Origin: Halorubrum sp. Boch-26
Lineage (GTDB): Archaea; Halobacteriota; Halobacteria; Halobacteriales; Haloferacaceae
Assembly: GCF_029889805.1 (NCBI RefSeq)
Contig: NZ_JARANT010000018.1
Coordinates: 1 to 37,576, forward strand
DNA length: 37,576 nucleotides
Reading direction: 5' to 3'
Part shown: positions 25,632-34,731 of the stretch, piece after piece
How positions within the stretch are numbered: position 1 is the first letter of the stretch
Layout: each line of letters opens with the position of its first letter
Made by a program: the position numbers and the translations under genes
The notes under the pieces: model-generated
Database searches by the model: none
What the model saw: only the letters and a program-made list of their open reading frames with translations
Told to the model about the DNA's origin: nothing

Positions 25632-26788
25632 GCCTCGGCCCCCTCGTCGAGGTACGACGCCGGGTCGTTCGCGAACGAGTCGGCGCAGCCGCGACAGCAG
25701 AAGTGGTACGTCTCGCCGTCGTGCTCGACCGACGCGTCGGCCGTCGCCGGGTCGACGGTCATGCCGCAGACCGGGTCGATCGCGGTCTCGCCCTCGTCGT
25801 CGCCATCCTCGGAGAGGTCGCCCGCGTCGTCGGCGCCGGCCTCGCTGTCGTCGCCCTCGCTTCCACCGGCCGTCCCGCCCGCGGCCGCCGGACTCGCCGT
25901 CGACCGCTCGTCGACGACCTCGGCGAGCAGGCTCGCCGCGATCGCCGCCGGCGTGTAGGCTGCCACGTCGACGCCCGCGGGGTTCGTCACCGCGGCGACG
26001 ACCTCCCCCACGTCGCGGTCGAGCAGCCCCGCGGCGCGCTCGGTCACCTCGGCCGCCCGCTCGTCGCTGGCGACGAGGCCGACGTAGGTCGCGTCCGCGA
26101 GGACGCCGGCGGCGACGCCGCGCGCGTCGTACTCGCCCATCGAGGCGACGACGACGAGCGGCGCGCGGCCCACGGCGTCGGAGATCTCCCCGTGGTCGAC
26201 CGTGTCGAGCACCCGCGTCGACGCGGGCACGTCGCGGTCCGCGTCGCCGTCGGCGACGACGAGCGTCACGTCGACCGCGAGCTCGTCGGCCAGCCGCGCG
26301 AGCGAGCGAGTCACCGGGGAGTCGCCGACGACGACGAGCTCGGTCGTCGGCGTCACCGGTTCGATGAAGAGTTCGAGGACGCCCTCGCTGTGACACGTCA
26401 TCGGAAAGGCGTCGAGCCCGGGACGGTCGAGGGCCTCGGGGTCGGGCGCGATCCCGACGAGCCGCGGGCTCCCCGCCTCTATCGCCGCGACGCCCTGCGT
26501 CGCCACGACCGACTGAGCGCAGGCCGCGCCGCCGACCCAGCCGTGGATCTCGCCGTCGGCGGTGACGACCGCGCGGTCGCCGACGTTGGCCGACACCGGC
26601 GGCTCGCGGCGGACGATCGTCGCCCGCGCGTACGGCTCGCGGCGCTCGGCGAGCGTCGCCTCCAAGTCGGAGACGTCGCCGTCGTCGATCCTCGTATCGG
26701 TCCCGGTCGAGTCGTCGGTTTCGGGCCTACCGGTTCCGTCGTGTGCGGGCTCGTCGGTCCCGTCGTGTTGGGTCTCGTCGTGTGTCAT
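25628..26788 (-). CDS. XdhC family maturation protein fused to a YHS metal-binding domain
   Basis: 386 residues. An acidic leader (about 1-40) is followed by the XdhC domain with ATIVRREPPVSANVGDRAVV and GWVGGAACAQSVV (conserved Cys). A Rossmann-like XdhC_C domain follows with LVVVGDSPVTRSLARLA, VVVASMGEYD and YVGLVASDERA. A long acidic linker (about 300-335) leads to a C-terminal YHS domain (about 337-380) with DPVCGMTVDP and YHFCCRGCADSF. YHS domains are often joined to copper ATPases or oxygenases. It is the second XdhC in this operon. It begins 103 bases after coxL; the gap has two near-identical GATCGGGG-AGTCG stretches. Confidence 0.92.
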   Translation of the reverse strand: MTHDETQHDGTDEPAHDGTGRPETDDSTGTDTRIDDGDVSDLEATLAERREPYARATIVRREPPVSANVGDRAVVTADGEIHGWVGGAACAQSVVATQGVAAIEAGSPRLVGIAPDPEALDRPGLDAFPMTCHSEGVLELFIEPVTPTTELVVVGDSPVTRSLARLADELAVDVTLVVADGDADRDVPASTRVLDTVDHGEISDAVGRAPLVVVASMGEYDARGVAAGVLADATYVGLVASDERAAEVTERAAGLLDRDVGEVVAAVTNPAGVDVAAYTPAAIAASLLAEVVDERSTASPAAAGGTAGGSEGDDSEAGADDAGDLSEDGDDEGETAIDPVCGMTVDPATADASVEHDGETYHFCCRGCADSFANDPASYLDEGAEA

Positions 26789-26891
26789 CTGTTGGGTGGA
26801 AACGGTCCCGTCGACTCGGCCGGCGCGGCCGATCGGGGAGTCGGAACGGCGTCCGATCGGGGGAGTCGAAACGGGGGCGGCTGCGTGCGGC

Positions 26892-29387
26892 TCAGTCGTC
26901 GGCCGGCTCGGCGTCGTCGCCGAGATCGAACTCGACGTTGTGGGCGGGCTGGTGGGCCAGTCCGACCTCGTCGAGCGTCTCCCAGACGACGTCCGGCGTC
27001 ATCGGCATCTCCACGTGGGTGACGCCGGCGTGGCTCATCGCGTCGACGACGGCGTTGACGATCGCCGGCGGCGACCCGACGGTGGGCGACTCGCCGACGC
27101 CCTTCGCTCCGATCGGGTGGTGCGGCGACGGCGTGACGGTGTGGCCCGTGTCGAAGTTCGGGATCTCGTTGGCCGTCGGCAGCAGGTAGTTCATGAAGTC
27201 ACCGCCGGTGACGTTGCCGTTGTCGTCGTAGGTGACCTTCTCTAACATCGCGGTGCCGATCCCCTGGGCGAGCCCGCCGTGGATCTGCCCCTCGATGATC
27301 ATCGGGTTGATGCGGTTGCCGCAGTCGTCGACCGCCACGAACTTCTCGAAGTCGACTTCGCCGGTCTCGCGGTCGATCTCGACGATCACGATGTACGAAC
27401 CGAACGGGTACGTCATCTCCGGCGGGTCGTAGTAGTTCACGGCCTCCAGCCCGGGCTCCTCGTCGCCGGGGTGGTTCATGTAGGCGCCCGCGGCGATCTC
27501 CGTGATGGTGATCGAGCGGTCGGGCGCGCCGGCGACGTGGAACTCGCCGGACTCGCGCTCCCACTCGATGTCCTCCTCGGCGGCCTCCAGCTCGTTTGCG
27601 GCGATCGACTTCGCCTTGTCGCGCACCTTACGCGCGGCGACGGCGGCGGCCGCGCCCGCGACGGGCGTCGACCGCGAGCCGTACGTCCCGAGCCCGTACG
27701 GCTCGGTGTCGGTGTCGCCGTGCTCGACCGTAATCGAGTCCACGTCCATCCCGAGCTCCTCGGCGACGATCTGCGCGAACGTGGTCTCGTGGCCCTGCCC
27801 CTGCGTCTGGACGCCGACCCGCAACACCGCGTTGCCGGTCGGGTTCACGCGCAGGTCCGCGGAGTCGAACATCTCGATGCCGGCGATGTCGCACTGCTTG
27901 CCGGGACCGGCGCCGACGACCTCGGTGAACGAGGAGATGCCGATGCCGATCAGCTTGTCGGCGTCCTCCTCGATCCGGCGCTGCTGCTCCTCGCGGTAGT
28001 GGTCGTAGTCGGCCATCTCTAAGGCCTTATCCAGCGCCTTCTCGTAGTCGCCGGAGTCGTAGTTCCAGCCCGTCGCGGACTCGTACGGGAACGCGTCCGA
28101 GGGGATGAAGTTCCGCCGGCGGATCTCCGCCGGGTCCATCTCCAGTTCGTCGGCGAGCACCTTCACCATGCGCTCGATGAGGTACACCGCCTCGGTGACG
28201 CGGAACGAGCACCGATAGGCGACCCCGCCGGGCGCGGTGTTCGTGAACGCGGCCGTCAGCGAGCCGTACGCGGCCTCGATGTCGTACGACCCGGTGAAGA
28301 TGTTGAAGAAGCCGGCCGGGAACTTCGACGGCTGGGCCGCCGCGTTGTACGCGCCGTGATTGGCGAGCACGTCGACTTTGACGCCCTCGATCACGCCGTC
28401 CTCGGTGGCGGCGAGCTCGCCGGTCATGTCGTAGTCGCGGGCGAACCCGGTCGTCTGAATGTTCTCGGAGCGCTCTTCGATCCACTTCACCGGCTCTTCG
28501 AGGACGTACGACGCCGCCGCGGCGACGACGTAGCCCGGGTAGATCGGCACCTTGTTGCCGAACCCGCCCCCGACGTCGGGGCTCACGATACGGACCTTAT
28601 GCTCCGGGATCCCCGACACCTGCGAGAACAGGGTGCGGTGGGCGTGGGGCGCCTGCGAAGTCATGTGGACCGTCATCTTGTCCATGCCCGGGTCCCAGTC
28701 GGCGACCGCGCCGCACGTCTCGATGGGGGCGGGGTGGAGCCGCTGGTACAGCATGTCCTCCTCGACGGTGACCGCGGCCTCGTCGAAGACCGTCTCGGTG
28801 GCCTCCTTGTCGCCGGTGTCCCAGTCGAAGATGTGGTTGTCCTCCTGGTCCTCGAGCTCGTCGCGGACCAGCGGCGCGTCCTCCTCCAGCGCCTCCTCGG
28901 CGTCGACGACGGGGTCGAGCACGTCGTAGTCGACTTCGACCTTCTGGGCGCCGTCCTTCGCCGCGTACCGGTCCGTCGCGATGACGGCCGCGACCTCCTG
29001 CGACTGGAACTTCACCTTCTCGTTGACGAGCACGTCCTGCGTGTCGTCCATCAGCGTCGGCATCGTCGCGAGGTCGTGCTCCAGTAAGTCCTCGGCCGTC
29101 AGCACGGCGACGACGCCGTCCATCGCCTCGGCGCGGGAGCCGTCGATCTCCTCGATCCGGGCGTGTGCGTGCGGGCTCCGGACGATCTCGCAGTGGAGCA
29201 TGCCCGGCTTCTTGATGTCGTCGACGTAGTTGCCGCGACCGGTGATGAAGCGCTTGTCCTCCTTGCGCGTCACCTCCTCGCCCATGCCGCCGCGGCCGTG
29301 GCCGCAGTGCTTCTCCGGATCGGGACCGCCGTCGTCGTCGTGCTGATACTCCGTTTCCGCGTCGGGCGTGTCTGGTTCGCTACTCAT
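26892..29387 (-). CDS. coxL: Aerobic CO dehydrogenase, large (molybdenum) subunit, form I
   Basis: 831 residues. It oxidises CO to CO2 at a Mo-Cu site. The form I active-site loop AYRCSFR is present at 390-396, with Cys393 as the copper ligand. Other family blocks are [39 protein letters not shown] and, near the C-terminus, [16 protein letters not shown], which holds the catalytic Glu. An N-terminal leader with an odd CGHGRGG segment (about residues 26-34) is specific to this group as far as I can tell. Its ATG overlaps the coxS stop (ATGA). The motif separates it from xanthine dehydrogenases and form II proteins. Confidence 0.96.
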   Translation of the reverse strand: MSSEPDTPDAETEYQHDDDGGPDPEKHCGHGRGGMGEEVTRKEDKRFITGRGNYVDDIKKPGMLHCEIVRSPHAHARIEEIDGSRAEAMDGVVAVLTAEDLLEHDLATMPTLMDDTQDVLVNEKVKFQSQEVAAVIATDRYAAKDGAQKVEVDYDVLDPVVDAEEALEEDAPLVRDELEDQEDNHIFDWDTGDKEATETVFDEAAVTVEEDMLYQRLHPAPIETCGAVADWDPGMDKMTVHMTSQAPHAHRTLFSQVSGIPEHKVRIVSPDVGGGFGNKVPIYPGYVVAAAASYVLEEPVKWIEERSENIQTTGFARDYDMTGELAATEDGVIEGVKVDVLANHGAYNAAAQPSKFPAGFFNIFTGSYDIEAAYGSLTAAFTNTAPGGVAYRCSFRVTEAVYLIERMVKVLADELEMDPAEIRRRNFIPSDAFPYESATGWNYDSGDYEKALDKALEMADYDHYREEQQRRIEEDADKLIGIGISSFTEVVGAGPGKQCDIAGIEMFDSADLRVNPTGNAVLRVGVQTQGQGHETTFAQIVAEELGMDVDSITVEHGDTDTEPYGLGTYGSRSTPVAGAAAAVAARKVRDKAKSIAANELEAAEEDIEWERESGEFHVAGAPDRSITITEIAAGAYMNHPGDEEPGLEAVNYYDPPEMTYPFGSYIVIVEIDRETGEVDFEKFVAVDDCGNRINPMIIEGQIHGGLAQGIGTAMLEKVTYDDNGNVTGGDFMNYLLPTANEIPNFDTGHTVTPSPHHPIGAKGVGESPTVGSPPAIVNAVVDAMSHAGVTHVEMPMTPDVVWETLDEVGLAHQPAHNVEFDLGDDAEPADD

Positions 29388-30127
29388 TTGGTGTCACCTC
29401 GGTCGTTCGCATCGGTGCCCGCGTCGGCGTCGGCCGTGTCGTCCGCGTCGCCCGCGTCGTCGAGGAGCGCGTCGCGGTCGAACGGGTCGGCCCCGTCGGG
29501 ACCGCCGCAGCAGTCCTCGCGGCCGCAGAACGTGTCCGCGTCGCCGCCGAACTCAGGGGCCGCGTGGCCGCCCTCGGGCGACGCCGCGGGCCCCCCGTCC
29601 GTCGCACCGTCGGCCGCGACCGCGCCGCCGTCGGCGGCGGCCCGGTTCTCCAGCTCCTCGGCCGCGTACTCGATCGAGCGGACGATGTTCTGGTAGCCGG
29701 TACACCGACAGAGGTTGCCGCTGATCGCGTCGCGGATCGTCTCCTCGTCCGGATCCGGATGCTCGTCGAGCAGCGCCTTCCCCGCCATCAGCATCCCCGG
29801 GGTGCAGTAGCCGCACTGCAGGCCGTGCTCCTCTCGGAACCCCTCCTGAAGCGGGTGGATGTCGTCGGCCTCGGGAAGGTCCTCCATTCCCTCGACGGTG
29901 AGGATCTCCGCCCCGTCGGCCTGCGCCGCGAACATCAGGCAGGACTTGATCGGCTCGCCGTCCTTCAGCACGGTGCAGGCGCCGCAGTTGCCCGTGTCAC
30001 AGCCGATGTGCGTGCCAGTCATGTCCAAGTCCTCTCGGATCGCGTGGACGAGGAGCCGGCGCGGCTCGACCTCGATCGTGTGTTCGGTGCCGTTGACCGT
30101 CAGCGTGATTTCGCGTTCGTCAGTCAC
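29384..30127 (-). CDS. coxS: CO dehydrogenase small [2Fe-2S] subunit with Cys-rich tail
   Basis: 247 residues; normal CoxS is about 160. Two [2Fe-2S] clusters are bound by Cys43, Cys48, Cys51 and Cys63, and by Cys105, Cys108, Cys140 and Cys142 ([19 protein letters not shown]). After about residue 162 comes an extra tail of some 85 residues, acidic and Gly/Ala-rich, with CGREDCC at 201-207. The start is GTG, overlapping the coxM stop (GTGA). The subunit passes electrons from the Mo site to the FAD subunit. Confidence 0.95.
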   Translation of the reverse strand: MTDEREITLTVNGTEHTIEVEPRRLLVHAIREDLDMTGTHIGCDTGNCGACTVLKDGEPIKSCLMFAAQADGAEILTVEGMEDLPEADDIHPLQEGFREEHGLQCGYCTPGMLMAGKALLDEHPDPDEETIRDAISGNLCRCTGYQNIVRSIEYAAEELENRAAADGGAVAADGATDGGPAASPEGGHAAPEFGGDADTFCGREDCCGGPDGADPFDRDALLDDAGDADDTADADAGTDANDRGDTK

Positions 30128-31017
30128 TGTGTTACCCTCCGTTGGACCGTCACCGTCCCCGCGCGCTCCGCGGCGTCGCTCAGCGCGCGCTGGGTGAGGA
30201 CGTCGACCATCCGCTCTTTGTAATCGGCGCCGCCGTGTTCGTCCGACTCCGGATTCGACTGCTCGGCGGCCAGCTCGCCCGCCGTCGCGAACAGGTCGGG
30301 ACTGGGCCGCTCGCCTTCGAGGTGCTCCTCTGCGTCCGTCGCCCGGGCGTTGGTGATGTCGACGGCGGTCATCCCGATCCCGGCCGACTCGATGACGCCG
30401 TCGTCGTCGAAGACGAGCCGAACGCCGACGCCCGCCATCGCGTAGTCGCCGGTCTTCCGCTTCAGCTTGTGGTACGCGCTCCCCTCGGTCGGCGCCGGCT
30501 CGGGGACGCGGATCTCGGTGATCAGCTCCTGCTCGCCGAGCGTCGTGTCGTACGGCAGGAGGAAGAACTCGTCCGCGGGGATCGCCCGGTCGCCGTCCGG
30601 GCCGGTGGCGATCACCTCGCCCTCGTGGGCGAGGAGGATGCTCCCCCAGTCGCCCTTCGGATCGGCCTGCGCGACGGAGCCGACGACCGTGCCGCGGTTC
30701 CGGATCTGCGGGTCGGCGACCAGCGGCGCGGCGTCGGCGAAGCTGCCGTACTTCTCGTCGATCAGATCGGAGTCCTCCACGTCGGCGTGGCGGGCGAGCG
30801 CGCCCAGACGGAGGTGGCCGTCCCCCTCGTCGAGGTAGTCGAGCGAGTCGATGCCGTTGATGTCGACGACCACGTCGGGGTTCGCGAGCCGGAACCGGAG
30901 CATCGGCACGAGGCTCTGTCCCCCGGCGAGGATCGTCGGGTCGTCGAGGCTCTCCAGCAGGCTGACCGCCTCGTCGACCGTGTCCGGTTCGTGGTGCTCG
31001 AACGGTGCCGACTTCAT
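30124..31017 (-). CDS. coxM: CO dehydrogenase medium (FAD) subunit
   Basis: 297 residues. FAD-binding motifs [14 protein letters not shown] (near 36-49) and, further on, [19 protein letters not shown] are the AGGQS- and TIGG-type signatures of the family. It takes electrons from CoxS to the quinone pool. It overlaps coxG and coxS by 4 bases each. The N-terminus [20 protein letters not shown] is the typical family start. Confidence 0.95.
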   Translation of the reverse strand: MKSAPFEHHEPDTVDEAVSLLESLDDPTILAGGQSLVPMLRFRLANPDVVVDINGIDSLDYLDEGDGHLRLGALARHADVEDSDLIDEKYGSFADAAPLVADPQIRNRGTVVGSVAQADPKGDWGSILLAHEGEVIATGPDGDRAIPADEFFLLPYDTTLGEQELITEIRVPEPAPTEGSAYHKLKRKTGDYAMAGVGVRLVFDDDGVIESAGIGMTAVDITNARATDAEEHLEGERPSPDLFATAGELAAEQSNPESDEHGGADYKERMVDVLTQRALSDAAERAGTVTVQRRVTQ

Positions 31018-31610
31018 CCGAACATCCCCCGAATCTTATCGGTGACCCCGGAGTCGGTCTCCTCGACGTCGGTCATCTGCGACTCGATGGAAGTGAAGAA
31101 GTTATTGACGATCTTGTTGGCGACCGGGTTGATGACGCGGCCGCCGAGCTGGGCGATGCGACCGGAGATGTCGGCCTCGGTCCACCACTCGATGCGGGAG
31201 CCGTCGCCGTCCTCCTGCGGATGGATATGCATGCCGGACTCCATACTGAAGCTGCTTCCGCTCGCGGAGCCGGAGCCGGTGGCCGTCATGATGAACTCCT
31301 CCTCGTCGCGGTCCTCGATGGTCACGGTCGTCTCGAACTTCGGCTTCACGCTGCCGACGCCGACCTGCATCAGCGCCGCGTAGTCCTGTCCGGACCGGAA
31401 CGCGCGCGCGGCGACGTCGTCCGCCTCCGCCTCCGGCAGCGTCGGAATGTCCGCTTCCGGCTCGTACGTGTCCCACTCGAACTCGTCGTCCATCGGGGTG
31501 ATGTACTGACATCCCTTCAACGAGTCGCGCACCGCGATCGGGTCCGAGAGCACGACCCACGCCTTCTCGGGCGGGACGCCGTCGAGCTCGAACTCGCCGT
31601 CGAACTTCAT
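31014..31610 (-). CDS. coxG: CoxG family protein (SRPBCC fold)
   Basis: 198 residues. The start [23 protein letters not shown], split over the first 23 residues, and DSLKGCQYI are the CoxG pattern (SRPBCC fold). The C-terminal part ([16 protein letters not shown]) would form the membrane-contacting helix. In bacteria CoxG helps anchor CO dehydrogenase at the membrane. Here it is the first gene of the operon, unlike the bacterial order in which it is usually near the end. A TATA box lies about 50 bases upstream. Confidence 0.9.
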   Translation of the reverse strand: MKFDGEFELDGVPPEKAWVVLSDPIAVRDSLKGCQYITPMDDEFEWDTYEPEADIPTLPEAEADDVAARAFRSGQDYAALMQVGVGSVKPKFETTVTIEDRDEEEFIMTATGSGSASGSSFSMESGMHIHPQEDGDGSRIEWWTEADISGRIAQLGGRVINPVANKIVNNFFTSIESQMTDVEETDSGVTDKIRGMFG

Positions 31611-31657
31611 CTGCGCTCCTCCGCGTCCGCAGTTGTTCGTCCGTTCGTCACCGTCAT

Positions 31658-31667
31658 CTTTTATACC
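31658..31667 (-). promoter_or_regulatory. TATA box for the cox operon
   Basis: GGTATAAAAG on the minus strand, about 50 bases before the coxG ATG, predicting a leader of roughly 25 bases. Confidence 0.6.
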
Positions 31668-31671
31668 CCCC

Positions 31672-31733
31672 TACTATGAGCATACTATTACCACAAGGTG
31701 TGTTATTTCATAGCACCATAATAAACGTTATTG
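31672..31733. promoter_or_regulatory. AT-rich divergent control region between cox and moeA
   Basis: This stretch is strikingly AT-rich in a GC-rich window. TACTAT occurs twice 11 bases apart (31672-31677 and 31683-31688), one turn of the helix, next to the cox TATA box. GTTATT occurs at 31702 and 31727, with ATAATAAA between them that could be the moeA TATA element. These are candidate binding sites for a regulator of both arms; no specific regulator can be named. Confidence 0.4.
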
Positions 31734-31791
31734 ACCATGACAGACATCCCGAATACGAGCCGATCGGCGCTGAGAGCCCCGGAGGACACAG

Positions 31792-33066
31792 ATGAGTCGC
31801 GATAGAGGCGGATCGGAGGGGGGTGAGAGCCACCACTCCGACGGAGACCGCGGCCACGACCACGGGGAGATAACTCCCCTTGAGGCGGCCGCGGAGCGCG
31901 TCCGCGACCTCCGCGACGAGTGGTCTGACCGGTGGGCGGTCGAGACCGCGTCGTTGGATCGGATCGCGGGGCGCACCCTGGCCGAGCCGATCGACGCACC
32001 GAGCGACGTGCCCGCCCGGAGCCACGCGACGATGGACGGCTACGCGTTCGACGCCACCGAGGGGTACCCCTACGAGCTGGTCGACCGAGAGGTGTTCCCG
32101 GAGTCCGACCCGCCGGCGATCGCCGACGGCGAGGCAGTTCGGATCTTCACGGGCGCGCCGCTTCCCGCCGGGGCGAACGCCGTCCTCAAACAGGAGGAGG
32201 CGACGGTGGAGGACGGCCGGCTCGACGGGTCACCGACCGAGCCCGGCACGTACGTCTACGAGCGCGGCAGCAACGTCGCGGCCGGCGAGCGGCTGTTCGC
32301 GGCCGGCGAGCGACTCGGCGCGAAGGACGCGATCCTGCTCGGCGATCTCGGGATCGACGAGGTGCCCGTGACCGAGCGGCTCTCCGTCGGCCTGCTGGCG
32401 ACCGGGACGGAGATCCACGAGGGGCGCCACGACGACCTCGACTCGCCGATGCTCGCGGGGCTCGTCCGCGGGTGGGGCGGCGAGGCGACGTACGAAGGCA
32501 CTGTTCCGGACGAGTACGAGCGCGTTCGGGACCGGATCGCCGGGGTGGCCGCCGACCACGACGTCGTGATGACGACCGGGGGCACGAGCGTCGGCGACAA
32601 GGACTACGTCGTCCGCGCGCTCCGCGACCTCGGCACCGTGCACTTCCACCGGGTCGCGCTGCGTCCGGGCAAGCCGATCGCGGTCGCGACGCTCGACGAC
32701 AGCGACGCCGTCGCCTTCGCGATCCCAGGCAAGCCGGTCGGCGCGCACGCCGTGACCGCGCTGGTCGCGCGTCCGTTCTTCACCGGAAGCACCGCGCTCC
32801 CGACCGTCGACGCCGCGGTGGCGAGCGACGTGGGCATCTCCGTCCCGGGGTTCACCTACGCCGTCCCGGTGACGCTCGACGGCGACGAGGCGACGCCGCT
32901 CGGTCACGTCGACTCGCCGCTGGCCGTGTACGAGGAGACGTTCGACCCGAGCGTGCTCTCGTCGAGCACGCGGGCGACGCGCGCCGACGGGTTCGTGCTC
33001 ACCGAGTCGGCGCTGTCGGCCGGCGAGGCGGTCGCCGTCGTCCCGTACCCCGTGGTCGAGCGATGA
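31792..33066 (+). CDS. moeA: Molybdopterin molybdotransferase
   Basis: 424 residues. It inserts molybdate into adenylated molybdopterin. The conserved SHATMDGYAFDA, RIFTGAPLPAGANAV, GLLATGTEI, TTGGTSVGDKDYV and RPGKPIAVA blocks are all present in order. The Asp/Gly/His-rich N-terminus is typical of halophiles. It is divergent from the cox operon and overlaps the nucleotidyltransferase gene by 4 bases (ATGA), so the two form a cofactor operon. The ATG at 31792 also overlaps a 22-codon upstream open frame. Confidence 0.94.
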   Translation: MSRDRGGSEGGESHHSDGDRGHDHGEITPLEAAAERVRDLRDEWSDRWAVETASLDRIAGRTLAEPIDAPSDVPARSHATMDGYAFDATEGYPYELVDREVFPESDPPAIADGEAVRIFTGAPLPAGANAVLKQEEATVEDGRLDGSPTEPGTYVYERGSNVAAGERLFAAGERLGAKDAILLGDLGIDEVPVTERLSVGLLATGTEIHEGRHDDLDSPMLAGLVRGWGGEATYEGTVPDEYERVRDRIAGVAADHDVVMTTGGTSVGDKDYVVRALRDLGTVHFHRVALRPGKPIAVATLDDSDAVAFAIPGKPVGAHAVTALVARPFFTGSTALPTVDAAVASDVGISVPGFTYAVPVTLDGDEATPLGHVDSPLAVYEETFDPSVLSSSTRATRADGFVLTESALSAGEAVAVVPYPVVER

Positions 33067-33770
33067 CCGGCGAGGAGCTTCCGATCGCGGCGCCGCCGTT
33101 CGAAGGGGGCGACGCCGTCCCGCCCCGAGTCGCCGGCGTGCTGCTCGCGGCGGGGACCGGCAGCCGCTTCGGCGACGCCAACAAGCTCCTCGCGAGCGCG
33201 GACGGGGAGCCGGTCGTGCGCCGCGCCGCCCGGACGCTGGTCGACGCCGGACTGGACCCGGTGGTCGTCGTCGTCGGTCACGAGGCGGAGCGAGTCCGGG
33301 CCGCCGTCGCCGACCTCCCGGTGGAGACCGTCGACAACGACGCGTACGAGACGGGACAGTCGACCTCGGTCAGGGCCGGGATCGACGCGGTTCGGGAGGG
33401 CGCCGGCGGGGGCGGTGCGAGCGCGGGCCGCGACGGAACGGGCCCGGCGGTCGACGCCGCGGTCGTCGGACTGGGCGACATGCCGTTCGTCGACCCGGAG
33501 ACCGTCGAGTCGCTCGTCGCGGCGTACGCCGCCGGCGTCGGCGACGCCGTCGCGGCCGCCTACGAGGGGGACCGCGGGAACCCGGTGCTGTTCGATCGGC
33601 GCTTCTTCGACCGGCTCGCCGACGTCGACGGCGACGTTGGGGGGCGGGAGATACTGCTCAAGGACGACGCGAGCGCGCTCGTCGCCGTCGACGACCCGGG
33701 GGTCCGCCGCGACGTGGACCGTCCGGAGGACCTCCCGGGGGACGGTGCGGGAGACGCGGGCGACGACTGA
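33063..33770 (+). CDS. mocA: MocA-type molybdenum cofactor nucleotidyltransferase
   Basis: 235 residues. The nucleotidyltransferase signature VLLAAGTGSRFGDANKLL is at the N-terminus, with VVGLGDMPFVDP for metal binding and YEGDRGNPVLFDRR. MocA/MobA-like enzymes join CMP or GMP to molybdopterin. CO dehydrogenase needs the cytosine dinucleotide form, so the CTP-specific role is inferred from the neighbouring cox operon. Gly/Ala-rich insert at about 118-130. Confidence 0.87.
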   Translation: MTGEELPIAAPPFEGGDAVPPRVAGVLLAAGTGSRFGDANKLLASADGEPVVRRAARTLVDAGLDPVVVVVGHEAERVRAAVADLPVETVDNDAYETGQSTSVRAGIDAVREGAGGGGASAGRDGTGPAVDAAVVGLGDMPFVDPETVESLVAAYAAGVGDAVAAAYEGDRGNPVLFDRRFFDRLADVDGDVGGREILLKDDASALVAVDDPGVRRDVDRPEDLPGDGAGDAGDD

Positions 33771-33794
33771 GCGGTGGGTGTCGGGCGGCGACTC

Positions 33795-33926
33795 GCTCAC
33801 CGGACGCCGCTGGGACGCTCACCGGACGCCGCTGGGACGCTCACCGGACGCCGCTGGGACGCTCACCGGACGCCGCTGGGACGCTCACCGGACGCCGCTG
33901 GGACGCTCACCGAACATCGCCTGGGC
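33795..33926. repeat. 22-bp tandem repeat, five perfect copies plus one degenerate
   Basis: GCTCACCGGACGCCGCTGGGAC repeats exactly at 33795, 33817, 33839, 33861 and 33883, with a diverged copy at 33905-33926. Copies are contiguous without spacers, so this is not CRISPR. It lies between the convergent ends of mocA and the AbrB-like gene. The perfect identity suggests recent expansion. Confidence 0.95.
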
Positions 33927-33940
33927 GCCCGCCCGGCGAC

Positions 33941-34096
33941 TCACTCCTCGGGCGTCGCCTTCCGAACGACGATGTTCCCGTCCTCGACGTGCCACTCCAC
34001 GCGGTCACCGGCGCCGACGTTGAGGAAGTTACGCACGGGCTTGGGGACCGTCGTCAGATTCTTTTCCGAGACTTTGGTGTCCGTGAGATTACCCAT
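33941..34096 (-). CDS. AbrB/SpoVT-like swapped-hairpin DNA-binding protein
   Basis: 51 residues. The sequence TKVSEKNLTTVPKPVRNFL followed by NVGAGDRVEWHVEDGNIVV is a clear AbrB/MazE swapped-hairpin domain, essentially the whole protein. Such proteins are antitoxins or global regulators. No toxin gene is adjacent, so it is an orphan or a regulator. A TATA-like GTAAACTA at about 34127-34134 lies some 33 bases upstream. Confidence 0.85.
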   Translation of the reverse strand: MGNLTDTKVSEKNLTTVPKPVRNFLNVGAGDRVEWHVEDGNIVVRKATPEE

Positions 34097-34198
34097 CGAT
34101 CCGCTCTTTACGGCGTAGCAGGGACATAGTTTACGCTATGGAGGCGCATAGCGACAACGACGGAAGATCGGTCGGACGCTACCGGAACTCACCGGGAG

Positions 34199-34492
34199 TC
34201 AGACGGCGGAGTTCCAGCGGTGGGCGCCGCCGTCGGAGGCCCGGTCGAAGTCCAGGTCGAATCGGTCGGACTCGATCAGCACTGGCCCCGGAACGTAACC
34301 GTCGACGTCGCCGCCGACGGCAGTGAGCAGGTCGCGCTCGCGCATCGTCTCCAACACGTCGCAGACGGTACGCTCCCGACCCTCGATCAGGTTCGCCTCC
34401 TCGATCACGGCCTCGACGGTGACGCGCCCCTCTAGCATCGCCAGCCGGATCGCTGACACCCACGCCGGCTCTCGTCTCATCTCCCGACACAC
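34199..34492 (-). CDS. Small winged-helix-like haloarchaeal protein
   Basis: 97 residues from a GTG start. The region WVSAIRLAMLEGRVTVEAVI with EEANLIEGRERTVCDVLETM and RERDLL looks like a winged helix-turn-helix. The rest is acidic. A strong TATA box (TTTATAAATA) centred 28 bases upstream favours the GTG as a leaderless start; an ATG at 34480 would shorten it by 4 residues. Function is unknown; a transcription regulator is likely. Confidence 0.7.
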   Translation of the reverse strand: MCREMRREPAWVSAIRLAMLEGRVTVEAVIEEANLIEGRERTVCDVLETMRERDLLTAVGGDVDGYVPGPVLIESDRFDLDFDRASDGGAHRWNSAV

Positions 34493-34515
34493 GATAGATA
34501 ACCATATGCGATGGG

Positions 34516-34525
34516 TATTTATAAA
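34516..34525 (-). promoter_or_regulatory. TATA box for the small winged-helix-like gene
   Basis: TTTATAAATA on the minus strand, centred 28 bases before the GTG at 34492. Confidence 0.6.
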
Positions 34526-34704
34526 AAGCTCTCGCTTGAGCGATACGATCGATCGGACGGCGCGGCCGCGGCTGGCTCGGCGGGCGGGGTCGGTCCGGCG
34601 GGCTCAAAGGAGCCGTGACGGACTGGTTCGACGCCGACGAGAGCGACCGGGAAGCGGGCGAGCGAACGCTCCAAGCCAGCGTGACCGGGCGATTGGCGAA
34701 GCCC

Positions 34705-34710
34705 TTTATC
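34705..34710 (+). promoter_or_regulatory. TATA box for the second histidine kinase
   Basis: TTTATC centred about 25 bases before the GTG at 34732. Confidence 0.45.
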
Positions 34711-34731
34711 TCCTTATCCGTATGTCCATCC

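Noticed and set aside
26892-29387. CoxL as xanthine dehydrogenase or form II
   Set aside because: The loop AYRCSFR is the form I signature; form II and xanthine dehydrogenases have other residues at this position.
33795-33926. CRISPR array
   Set aside because: Repeats are contiguous with no spacers and there are no cas genes.
33941-34492. Toxin-antitoxin pair made of the AbrB-like protein and the 97-residue protein
   Set aside because: The 97-residue protein looks like a winged helix, not a known toxin, and the two genes are about 100 bases apart with separate TATA boxes.
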